64,000 nt of DNA from Tsuneonella mangrovi (GTDB lineage: Bacteria > Pseudomonadota > Alphaproteobacteria > Sphingomonadales > Sphingomonadaceae). This document shows positions 27,004-35,077 of the stretch, piece by piece. The notes below the pieces were generated by a model. That model had not been told where the DNA came from, did no database searches, and saw only the letters and a program-made list of their open reading frames with translations. The stretch covers positions 1,364,001 to 1,428,000 of the forward strand of contig NZ_CP022889.1 of assembly GCF_002269345.1 (NCBI RefSeq). The letters are read 5' to 3'. The translations under genes were made by a program, and so were the position numbers. How positions within the stretch are numbered: position 1 is the first letter of the stretch; every line of letters begins with the position of its first letter.

Positions 27004-27704
27004 AATCCGTTGCCCGCTTGGTCTTGCTCGCACTGCTTGCGCTGGTCGCGGTGTTCGCCGAACTCGACCGGCAGAGCGCGCGCGATCCTGCGCTGGCGAC
27101 CTATGTTCCTGCGCCGTTCCGCAGCTTCGCGCTCGACCGGCGCGCGGCGGACGCGATCGACCGACACGACAAGGCAGCGGCGATGCGCAATGCCACCGTG
27201 TTGCTCCGCCACCGCCCGATCCCCGCGCGCAATCTTTACCTTTACGCCCGCGCCAGCCAGCTCGATGGAAACAAGCAGGCATTTGCGCAGGCCTTCCTGC
27301 TTGGGACCCAACGCGGCTGGCGGGTCGAGCCGCTCCAGTTCGCTGCAGCACAGCTGGCGCTGGTCTCGGGCAATCCTTCGGGTGCGGCCAACCGAGTCGC
27401 GGCGCTATGGGCAACCAATCGCAACTACCCGGGGCTCGACGGGCTGACCCGCCAGTTGCTGGCGACAGGTGGCGGATTGCAGGCATTCGCGGGGGACCTC
27501 GCCGCCACCCGCGTGTGGCAGGCAAGCTTCCTTGGCGCGCTTCCCCGGCTGGTTCCGGCGACCGAGGCTGCGCGGCTGCTGGTGGCGTCGTCCAACGCGG
27601 GCTTGCGCCTGCCATGCACGCAGCGGGACGCCATCATTTCGCACTACCGCTCACGGTCGGGCCCGGCGGCGGCGGTGCAGGTCGTGATGGTGCCTTGCGA
27701 ATGA
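27000..27704 (+). CDS. Membrane-anchored protein, unknown
   Basis: A 234-aa protein starting with GTG 27000, which overlaps the polymerase/ligase stop (GTGA). One N-terminal helix (VARLVLLALLALVAVFAEL) probably anchors it. The rest is rich in Ala, Leu and Arg and could form TPR-like helical pairs (DKAAAMRNATVLLRHRP, NKQAFAQAFLLGTQRGW). Two Cys near the C-terminus might pair in the periplasm. Translational coupling suggests it assists the polymerase/ligase. I cannot name a family. Confidence 0.6.
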   Translation: MKSVARLVLLALLALVAVFAELDRQSARDPALATYVPAPFRSFALDRRAADAIDRHDKAAAMRNATVLLRHRPIPARNLYLYARASQLDGNKQAFAQAFLLGTQRGWRVEPLQFAAAQLALVSGNPSGAANRVAALWATNRNYPGLDGLTRQLLATGGGLQAFAGDLAATRVWQASFLGALPRLVPATEAARLLVASSNAGLRLPCTQRDAIISHYRSRSGPAAAVQVVMVPCE

Positions 27705-27832
27705 TTGCCATCAAGTGGGCAGGCTCAACAAGCCACCTAGAGATGCGGCTGGCGAGATCGCCGAAGTTGAGTTGCTGGCTCGATTGGCGCGTTACAGATT
27801 GAAGGGCGGCGCGTACGCGATATTCTCTCGAC

Positions 27833-28315
27833 ATGTCCGAGACGATAGGCATCAGGCCGGCACTACCTGCAGACGCAGTGGCGATTGCCCGATTGCTGCG
27901 CCGATCAATTCGCCAGTTGTGTGTACTCGATCATTGCAACCAAGAACAGCCACTTACCCTGTGGCTCGCGAACAAGAAGGCTCCGATTGTTAGGATCTGG
28001 CTGCAAAACGGAGATGCAGAAATGCTTGTTGCCAGCGTTAACGATCGCATCGCCGGGGTTGGCGCGTTTACCTACCTCGGTCATGTCACGCTCAACTACG
28101 TCGATCCCGACTTTCGCCTCCGTGGCGTCAGCAAGAAGATAATGGCGACGATTGAAGAGCGGGCCCGTGTTTTGGGGTTGAAGCGGTTGCACCTGGAGAG
28201 CACGCTGACAGCGCAACGCTTCTACGAATCAATCGGTTATAGCGTTTCTGGACCTCGGCAACGAAAGCATGGCCTCGAAAATCAGCCAATGCTCAAAAAC
28301 TTCAGGTCAGTTTAG
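27833..28315 (+). CDS. GNAT-family N-acetyltransferase
   Basis: A 160-aa protein with the GNAT acetyl-CoA site: VDPDFRLRGVSKKIMATIEERA (a variant of the R/QxxGxG/A loop) followed by LKRLHLESTLTAQRFYESIGY. Base composition is less GC-rich than its neighbours, which may mark separate acquisition. It stands alone, 128 bases after the unknown membrane-anchored gene. The acceptor could be an amine on a small molecule or protein. Confidence 0.82.
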   Translation: MSETIGIRPALPADAVAIARLLRRSIRQLCVLDHCNQEQPLTLWLANKKAPIVRIWLQNGDAEMLVASVNDRIAGVGAFTYLGHVTLNYVDPDFRLRGVSKKIMATIEERARVLGLKRLHLESTLTAQRFYESIGYSVSGPRQRKHGLENQPMLKNFRSV

Positions 28316-28486
28316 GCTGGAACGGGACTGCATATTGGAGGTCCGCATGTCGCTGAACCGATGGCAACGCTGGCGAACGTACATTCGCCTTATGGCTGCC
28401 AGTCTCGTTTGAACGCCACCATGATCTGGGGTGGTTTCGAAGGAGGGGGAAGACCAACCGCGCGCTGACATCGAAATGATTCGTAC

Positions 28487-28518
28487 CAAGGCCGCCTCTT
28501 GGGAAAGAGGCGGCCTTG
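28487..28518 (-). terminator. Strong hairpin downstream of the TonB receptor gene
   Basis: A perfect 14-bp inverted repeat (arms 28487-28500 and 28505-28518, core GGCCGCCTC) with a 4-base loop lies 23 bases beyond the TonB-receptor stop. It is stable enough for a transcription terminator or 3'-end stabiliser, although only a weak T-rich stretch follows on the minus strand. Confidence 0.7.
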
Positions 28519-28540
28519 CACGATCCGAAGCTAACGGCTC

Positions 28541-30850
28541 CTAGAAGTTGTATCCGATACTGAAGATCGCCGAGCGACCGAGTATCGGCCGTCCGTTTGG
28601 CGCAGTAGGATTGCGCGGATCACCTTCGGTCAGACCATGGCTGTCGTTCAGGTTATCGACGCTCACCTGGGCGAACAGACCGGAGGGCAGGTCTGCCTTC
28701 ATTCCCAGATCGACCTTGGTGTACCCGTCGAGGCGCACCGTGTTGTCCAGGTCGGCCCAGCGTTTGCCAACCATCGAAACCGCACCGTAGAGCGTGAAGT
28801 TCACAGACCCCAGGTCGACCGAGTAGCTCGGTGACAGGCGGGCCTGGAAGTTCGGCTGGCGCAGGACCGCGTTTCCAACTTGCGACGGAGTCGATGAATC
28901 GGTGACCTTGGCATCTTGCAAAGTCATGATCGCGTCGAGCTTGAACCCTCCGTAGTGGACGTTTCCGTCGAGTTCCACGCCGTATGCCCGAGTCTTGAAG
29001 GCTGTCGCTGGCAGGACCGAGCCCACAGTGGCTTCGAAGCTGTTATTACGGTTGTAGAAGCCAGTCAGGTAGAGTGCTGCGTTGTAGCCACGGAACTTGA
29101 CGCCGCCTTCCACCTGGCTGACGCCGTAAACGTTCTGGTTGCCGCTCCGCAGGTCATCGAAGTTGGGCATGCGGTAACCCTTGGAATACCGCACAAACAG
29201 ACCAAGATCGTTGCTCACGTCATAGTTGATGGCACCGGTGTAAGAGAACTTGCTGCCAGTGACATGGGTGTTGAGATCGGTGGTCCCGTCGGGATAGCCA
29301 GGTCCGCTGTCGAGCACATAATCGATGCTCAACCACTGTTGTCGCACCCCGAGGTCGAACCGCAGCGCATCGGTGGCTTGGATTGAATCTGCCAGATAGA
29401 CCGCGTCTGCACGTGCATCGCCGGCCGACCGAATGCCGTAGTGCCAACAACCGGAGCCCGATCCGGCATTCTGCAGCATCTCGCACGTAACGCCTGCCTC
29501 CAGATGATCGCCATTCTGGACATTCTGGACCGGTGCAAAGTTACCCAGCGACCAGAAGTCGTTCGACGACCAGCCGGCATGGTAATAGCCGACCGTCAGA
29601 GTGTTGATACCCGACTGGTAATCGAGGCTCAGGTCGTTGGTGAGCGACTGGATCTTCTTTTGGACGACCCATCCACCGTAGTTCTGGATCCAATCGCCGG
29701 ACGCGAGTGCCGTACCCCCAGCGGTTGACAGGCTGGTATATGTCGGATTGGCAGCCAGGAAGTCCGCCACGGTCACCGGGGCGCCGTCGGGGACAAAGCC
29801 GTAGGTGTCGGCATCGCCGTCGGTGAAGGACGCGTTGTCGCGTACACCCCAGCCGCCACCGAGATCGAAGTTGAGGTTGAGGCCAGAGACGCTGCCCTTC
29901 CAACCGCGGCCATTGGCCAGGTCGTAAGTCTGGGAATCGCCCTGTGCATCGACTTGCAACGTGACAAAGCGGGTCGCGTTGCCAAGCTGCGAGAACGTGC
30001 CGAGATCGTTGCCCGTGTTGAGTGCCATTGGCAGGTACCACTGGCCGTGGTCGTCAGTCCAACGGGTCCATAGGTTGATCTCGCCGTTATCGAGCTTCTT
30101 GGTGAGCTGTGCAGTGATTTGCTGGCCACGCTCGGAGTCGAACTGCGCGTCGCGAATGCCCGGCGAGCGGGAAACATAGCCGCCGATCATGTAATAGAGA
30201 TCGTTTCCGAGCGGACCCGAAATCACCGCATCGATACGGCCAAGATGGTAGCTCGAGGTCGAAAGCTTAACGAGACCCTTGGTCTCGTCACCACCCTTCT
30301 TGAGATTGAAGTTCATTGTTACGCCGACTTCGCCGTTGGAGAACACGGCGTTTGGCCCACCGTGCGCCGCTTCGGTCGAAGCGATGGTTTCGTCGACCCG
30401 GAAGATTGAGCTCTGCTCCATGAACGAGAGCGACTCGGTGCCATAGATGGGTGAACCGTTGACCTGGAAGGTTACCCATGGGGCATCACCGCCGCCAGGA
30501 AGGCCGCGCACATCGATGTTCGCGCCCGATACACCGCCCGAGCTTTCGGTCCAGACGCCCGGTACAAGGTCGAAGACTTCTGCAGTGCTTTTGGGCGCTG
30601 CCTGATTGAGGTCAGCCTGGCTGATTGTGGTAATGGCGTACGAAGCTTCCTGCTTGCGGATACCCGAACCACCAGGGGTACCGATTACCACAATCTCGTT
30701 GTCGCTCTGGTCGGCCTGCGAAGCTTGGTTGGTAGTTGCCTTGTCCTTGTCGGTCGAGCCTGTGTCCTGCGCGTAGGCAGGAACCGCGATCATCGCCAGC
30801 ACGGCTGCAGACGCGCCGAACATGAGCCGGCACTTGCGGGTGGCAGTCAT
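28541..30850 (-). CDS. TonB-dependent outer-membrane receptor (glucan regulon)
   Basis: A 769-aa receptor with a signal peptide ending near AVPAYAQD, a plug domain (EIVVIGTPGGSGIRKQEASYAITT, then DLVPGVWTESSGGVSGANIDVRG) and a beta-barrel ending in Phe (IFSIGYNF). ATG 30850 has a GGAGAGG ribosome site; earlier in-frame starts lack one. It is divergent from a LacI regulator and near a GH13 enzyme and MFS carrier, so its ligand is probably an alpha-glucan oligosaccharide. A palindrome (30911-30924) lies 61 bases upstream. Confidence 0.9.
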   Translation of the reverse strand: MTATRKCRLMFGASAAVLAMIAVPAYAQDTGSTDKDKATTNQASQADQSDNEIVVIGTPGGSGIRKQEASYAITTISQADLNQAAPKSTAEVFDLVPGVWTESSGGVSGANIDVRGLPGGGDAPWVTFQVNGSPIYGTESLSFMEQSSIFRVDETIASTEAAHGGPNAVFSNGEVGVTMNFNLKKGGDETKGLVKLSTSSYHLGRIDAVISGPLGNDLYYMIGGYVSRSPGIRDAQFDSERGQQITAQLTKKLDNGEINLWTRWTDDHGQWYLPMALNTGNDLGTFSQLGNATRFVTLQVDAQGDSQTYDLANGRGWKGSVSGLNLNFDLGGGWGVRDNASFTDGDADTYGFVPDGAPVTVADFLAANPTYTSLSTAGGTALASGDWIQNYGGWVVQKKIQSLTNDLSLDYQSGINTLTVGYYHAGWSSNDFWSLGNFAPVQNVQNGDHLEAGVTCEMLQNAGSGSGCWHYGIRSAGDARADAVYLADSIQATDALRFDLGVRQQWLSIDYVLDSGPGYPDGTTDLNTHVTGSKFSYTGAINYDVSNDLGLFVRYSKGYRMPNFDDLRSGNQNVYGVSQVEGGVKFRGYNAALYLTGFYNRNNSFEATVGSVLPATAFKTRAYGVELDGNVHYGGFKLDAIMTLQDAKVTDSSTPSQVGNAVLRQPNFQARLSPSYSVDLGSVNFTLYGAVSMVGKRWADLDNTVRLDGYTKVDLGMKADLPSGLFAQVSVDNLNDSHGLTEGDPRNPTAPNGRPILGRSAIFSIGYNF

Positions 30851-30910
30851 AATCCTCTCCTCATAACGGCGCTCTCCCTTGATGCGCCGACGGGCTCTTG
30901 TATCGATTTG

Positions 30911-30924
30911 TGAAATGCATTTCA
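30911..30924. promoter_or_regulatory. Candidate LacI-family operator 1
   Basis: A perfect 14-bp palindrome TGAAATGCATTTCA lies between the TonB receptor and the LacI gene. Its core recurs at 33412-33431 in the other promoter region of this regulon. LacI-family operators are even palindromes with a central base-pair step, as here. Confidence 0.65.
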
Positions 30925-31017
30925 AGAGCGCACGGGTTGGCGACTTGCCGGTTCCTCTTTGCCAAGCAGCGGCAGTTTTGCGACAAGCGATCTGTACACG
31001 TAACGGGAGCGCATTGA

Positions 31018-32058
31018 GTGAGTGACGCCAAGCCCAGGAAGGAAAACGGACGCACGCGCTCGATGGGCGTGAGCATGGCCGATATTGCCCGCTTGGCAAA
31101 TGTCTCTAAACCAACAGTATCGCGGGTGCTATCCGGCAGTCCGCTTGTCACGGAGGCGACCCGCGATCATGTGCTGAGGGTCGCGCGGGAAAACGGCTAC
31201 GCAGTCAACCGCAACGCCCAGAAGTTGCGGCAAGCACGCACCGATACCGTGGCGGTGGTTCTCGATTTCGGGTCTTATCGCGGCGGACGGGTGGCTGACC
31301 CATTTATCTTCGAACTGCTAGCAGGTGTTTCCGAAGCGCTTTCGGTGCGCAACCTCGACTTGCTCCTTTCGCCCCCGGTCTCGCAGGATGCGCGCGGCTA
31401 CCAGGATCAGATCAACGCGCGCATGGTCGACGGATTCATCTTCCTGGGGCAGGGAGGCCGCGACCCGATGCTGCGCAAACTGGCCCGCGCCGGGGTACCC
31501 TTCGTAGTCTGGGGGGCTGTCGATGTGGACGAACCCTATTGTGCCGTGGGGAGCGACAATTTTCTGGGTGGCAAGATGGCGGGCAACTACTTCGCCAAAT
31601 GCGGCCGAACCCGCTGGCTCTTTATCGGCGACGACAGCCACATCGAGCAACGGATGCGTCACGATGGGCTATCAGCTGCCGCCAAAGAGACCGATGCCGA
31701 GATCTCGCTCTCGACATTGTCGATCAACGACATGTCCTACACCGCAATCTATAGGGCGGTGAAAGACTACATCTCGAACCACGATGCGCCGGACGCGATT
31801 TTCTGCTTTTCGGATACTGCGGCAATGGCCACGATTTCCGAGCTGCGCGAAGCAGGACTTGCATCGCCGCGCGACTATGCGCTGGTGGGCTATAACAACA
31901 TACCGCCCGCAGCAGACTTCACGCCGGCAATCACGACCATCGAACAGGAGACGCACCTGGCAGGCGCCATCCTCGTCGAAAAGCTCATGCAACTCATCGA
32001 AGGGGGCCGGGCGAACTCGACAACCCTGCCTACTCGTATGATCGTCAGGGAAACCTAG
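31018..32058 (+). CDS. LacI-family transcriptional regulator
   Basis: A 346-aa regulator starting at GTG 31018. The helix-turn-helix is MADIARLANVSKPTVSRVLSG and the hinge helix ends in NAQKLRQARTDT. A periplasmic-binding-protein-like domain follows with DFGSYRGGRVADPFIFELLAG and a C-terminal GYNNIPPAADFTPAITTIEQ. It probably represses the divergent TonB gene and the MFS/GH13 genes until a glucan-derived sugar binds. Two shared palindromes are candidate sites. Confidence 0.92.
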   Translation: MSDAKPRKENGRTRSMGVSMADIARLANVSKPTVSRVLSGSPLVTEATRDHVLRVARENGYAVNRNAQKLRQARTDTVAVVLDFGSYRGGRVADPFIFELLAGVSEALSVRNLDLLLSPPVSQDARGYQDQINARMVDGFIFLGQGGRDPMLRKLARAGVPFVVWGAVDVDEPYCAVGSDNFLGGKMAGNYFAKCGRTRWLFIGDDSHIEQRMRHDGLSAAAKETDAEISLSTLSINDMSYTAIYRAVKDYISNHDAPDAIFCFSDTAAMATISELREAGLASPRDYALVGYNNIPPAADFTPAITTIEQETHLAGAILVEKLMQLIEGGRANSTTLPTRMIVRET

Positions 32059-32072
32059 GACAGGGATCGCGC

Positions 32073-33356
32073 TCAGTCCTTTGCGAGGCGATGCAGCCAG
32101 ACCGTTGCGCCCGCAAGCAGGGCGATTGGCGCCAGCAGGCTGTAGAGTACGTTCGCGCTCGGAATGGCGGAAAAGAGCTCCGCTACCATTCGGCTGCCGG
32201 TGGTGCCGCCGAGGGCGGAAAACACTACGATAAGCCCAATCAGGCCAGCTTGCTTCGCTCGCGGAACAGTCGACAGGACAACCGAATTCAGCGTCGGGTA
32301 GATCGGCGCCATGAAGAACCCGATCGCCGGGAGTAGATAGGCAACAAAAGGGACCTCGCGCCACGTGCTGACGCCAACGCCGGGTTGCCCAGTCGACAAC
32401 CAGGGTACAACACTGAGGACGACCGCCATCCCCGCTAAGCATATCATCAGCAATCGAAACCAGCCGATCCTTGCCACGATCATTCCCGCGCAAAACCGGC
32501 CGAGCGAAATGGCCATCGCGAACGCCGAAGCGGCCTGAACTGCGATCTGCCCATCGAGCCCGAGGACCTGATGGTTGATCGTCGGCAACCAGGTGCCCAG
32601 TCCCTGTTCGATGAACACGTACAGGAAAATGCCCGCAATGAAGACCTGTGTCGCCCTGAGCACAATCAAGCCGAGCATTTCGCCGAATGCTTTGCCCGGT
32701 GCCTTGTCTTGCACATCGTTGCCGAGATTGGCCTCGTCAATCCGCACCAGCAGGACAAGGAGAATGGCAATCCCGCTCAAGATTGCCAGCAACCAGTAGA
32801 CATGCAGCCAGGACGAGGAGCTGGGATCGGCGGGATCGATGAATGCCGCGAAGATCCATGCGCTCGCCACGACTGCAGCCATGAAGCTGGCTTCGATAAT
32901 CCCGAGAAGCCGAGCATGGGTCGACGTGCTGTTCGACAGAAGGCCAACCGACGAGTAGACTGAAACTTTCATCAGCGCGAAGCCGAAACCCACGCAAAAG
33001 AACATCGCTCGGGTGGCCCAGAACGAATCGGCGATGGGCATCAACAGGCAGCCGATCCCGGCGATCGCGAGAGCAGCAATCATCGATCGCCTGAGGCCAA
33101 AGCGCGGAAGTTGTGCCGCAATGAAGAACGAAGCAACCGCGATCGTGAGGTCCTTGAACGCCTCCAATGTCGATGCGCCAACATTGTCGACAGGAAAGTA
33201 GCCGATCGACTGGAGGATGACCGTCCCAACGCTGTTGAGGAGAATCGCAAATACCGCGTAGCCGAAGCAGAGCATAATGGTGGCGGCGATCGGCAGGTCG
33301 CGGGCGTCGCCCAGTGCAGATCCTGCCTGCGAAGGTGCTCCGGCGTCCGGCCCCAT
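32073..33356 (-). CDS. MFS sugar transporter
   Basis: A 427-aa protein with 12 membrane helices and a central charged loop (RIDEANLGNDVQDKAPGK). It is most like sugar:proton MFS carriers of the FucP/glucose-type group (NSVGTVILQSIGYFPV, FFMAPIYPTLNSVVL). ATG 33356 is preceded by a GGGGAG ribosome site. It is convergent with the LacI gene and divergent from GH13, with the second palindrome between them. A maltose or glucose substrate is inferred. Confidence 0.85.
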   Translation of the reverse strand: MGPDAGAPSQAGSALGDARDLPIAATIMLCFGYAVFAILLNSVGTVILQSIGYFPVDNVGASTLEAFKDLTIAVASFFIAAQLPRFGLRRSMIAALAIAGIGCLLMPIADSFWATRAMFFCVGFGFALMKVSVYSSVGLLSNSTSTHARLLGIIEASFMAAVVASAWIFAAFIDPADPSSSSWLHVYWLLAILSGIAILLVLLVRIDEANLGNDVQDKAPGKAFGEMLGLIVLRATQVFIAGIFLYVFIEQGLGTWLPTINHQVLGLDGQIAVQAASAFAMAISLGRFCAGMIVARIGWFRLLMICLAGMAVVLSVVPWLSTGQPGVGVSTWREVPFVAYLLPAIGFFMAPIYPTLNSVVLSTVPRAKQAGLIGLIVVFSALGGTTGSRMVAELFSAIPSANVLYSLLAPIALLAGATVWLHRLAKD

Positions 33357-33411
33357 ATCGATCTCCCCGCATGGTTATTCGTATTGGCTTGCACAACGCC
33401 TAACATTCCCC

Positions 33412-33431
33412 TTATGAAATGCATATCATAA
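33412..33431. promoter_or_regulatory. Candidate LacI-family operator 2
   Basis: The 20-base near-palindrome TTATGAAATGCATATCATAA (one mismatched pair) sits between the MFS and GH13 starts. It shares GAAATGCAT with the site near the TonB gene, so a single LacI regulator could control both promoter regions. Confidence 0.65.
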
Positions 33432-33490
33432 AAACGGCTTGGTGAACTTGCCGGCAATTCGGCAGGTGTCCAGCGGGAAGGTGTCTCGAG

Positions 33491-35077
33491 ATGAGCGAGT
33501 GGTGGCGCGGTGGAGTAATTTACCAGGTCTATCCGCGCAGCTTCTGCGATTCGAACGACGATGGCGTTGGTGACCTGCCGGGGGTAACTTCACGGCTCGA
33601 CTACCTTTCGGCGCTCGGCGTCGACGGCGTCTGGCTCTCGCCCTTCTTTCGCTCTCCGATGCGCGACTTCGGCTATGACATATCCGACTATTGCGATGTC
33701 GACCCGATTTTCGGCACGCTGGCCGATCTCGATGCCTTGCTGGCGAAGGCCCACGATCGCGGCCTGAAAGTGATAATCGACCAGGTCTATTCGCACACGT
33801 CGGATCAACACGAATGGTTCAAGGAAAGTCGCTCGTCGCGCGATAATCCCAAGGCCGACTGGTATGTGTGGGCAAACGCCCGGGCGGACGGAGGCCCGCC
33901 CAACAACTGGATATCGCTGTTCGGCGGGCAGGCATGGTCGTGGGATTCGCGCCGCAAGCAATACTACATGCACAATTTCCTGTCGGAGCAGCCCGACCTG
34001 AATTTTCACAACCCGGAAGTAAGGCAGGCAGCTGTCGATGTCGCACGTTTCTGGCTCAATCGCGGGGTCGACGGGTTCCGGCTCGATGTCGCCAATTTCT
34101 ATTTCTGCGACAGGCACCTACGCGATAATCCACCCAAGTCACCTGATGGCGGATTTGCTAGGCCCTACTGGCATCAACGGCATCTCCACGATCGTTCGCA
34201 ACCGGAAAACCTGTCGTTCATGGAAGTGCTGCGGAGCGAGGTCGACAAGTTCGGCGACCTGATGACCGTCGCCGAAATCGGCAGCGATTCCTATATCGAC
34301 CGGAGCATCGAATATACCGAGGCCGGCAGGCTCCACACGGCCTACAACTTCCTGTTGCTTGAAAATGGACCGCTCAGTGCCCGGCTGATCCGCTCGACAC
34401 TCGAAAGCTGGACCAGCAAGACCGCCTGGCCGAGTTGGTCGTTTTCGAACCACGATGTCGTACGCGCTCGCACGCGATGGGGTGGAGAGAGCGCGGGCGA
34501 CGATTTCGCGCGCATGTTGATGGGGCTATTGTTGTGCCTGCGTGGCACCATCTTCCTCTACCAGGGAGACGAGCTTGGCCTGCCGCAGGCACAGGTGCCA
34601 TTCGATCGCCTGCGGGATCCGGAAGGCATTCGCTTCTGGCCCGACAGCCTTGGTCGTGACGGTTGCCGGACTCCGATCCCCTGGCACACGCAGCAGGCCA
34701 ATGCGGGATTTAGTACCGTCGAGCCCTGGTTGCCTGTCGATCCGGCTCATCCCGCATATGCGGTCGATCGCCAAGAGGCCGACCCACATTCGATTCTTTC
34801 GCAAACCCGCCGGTTTATCGCCTTTCGTAAAGCGCACGAGGAACTCCGGCTCGGCGACATCGAATTCCTCGAAGCGCCTGAACCGATCCTCGTCTTCCGC
34901 CGCGTCATGCCGGGCAGGGACCGGACGTTGCTTTGCCTGTTCAATCTGAGCGATCAGGTTCAGCGCTTCGTCCTGCCCGAAGGGAACGAAACGAACCTCG
35001 ATTTCGGCCTGCCGGGCTCTGTCGACGGCAGCGAAGCGGTTCTGCCCGCATGGGGCGGGTTGGTTCTCGAGACGTGA
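33491..35077 (+). CDS. Alpha-glucosidase, GH13 family
   Basis: A 528-aa cytoplasmic GH13 enzyme without a signal peptide. The family regions are visible: VIIDQVYSHTS, VDGFRLDVANF (nucleophile Asp near 199), TVAEIGS (acid/base Glu near 261) and SFSNHDVVRA (transition-state Asp near 321). QPDLNFHNPEVR is typical of oligo-1,6/alpha-glucosidases. It would release glucose from short maltooligosaccharides taken up by the TonB and MFS proteins. Its stop overlaps the next start (GTGA). Confidence 0.92.
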   Translation: MSEWWRGGVIYQVYPRSFCDSNDDGVGDLPGVTSRLDYLSALGVDGVWLSPFFRSPMRDFGYDISDYCDVDPIFGTLADLDALLAKAHDRGLKVIIDQVYSHTSDQHEWFKESRSSRDNPKADWYVWANARADGGPPNNWISLFGGQAWSWDSRRKQYYMHNFLSEQPDLNFHNPEVRQAAVDVARFWLNRGVDGFRLDVANFYFCDRHLRDNPPKSPDGGFARPYWHQRHLHDRSQPENLSFMEVLRSEVDKFGDLMTVAEIGSDSYIDRSIEYTEAGRLHTAYNFLLLENGPLSARLIRSTLESWTSKTAWPSWSFSNHDVVRARTRWGGESAGDDFARMLMGLLLCLRGTIFLYQGDELGLPQAQVPFDRLRDPEGIRFWPDSLGRDGCRTPIPWHTQQANAGFSTVEPWLPVDPAHPAYAVDRQEADPHSILSQTRRFIAFRKAHEELRLGDIEFLEAPEPILVFRRVMPGRDRTLLCLFNLSDQVQRFVLPEGNETNLDFGLPGSVDGSEAVLPAWGGLVLET

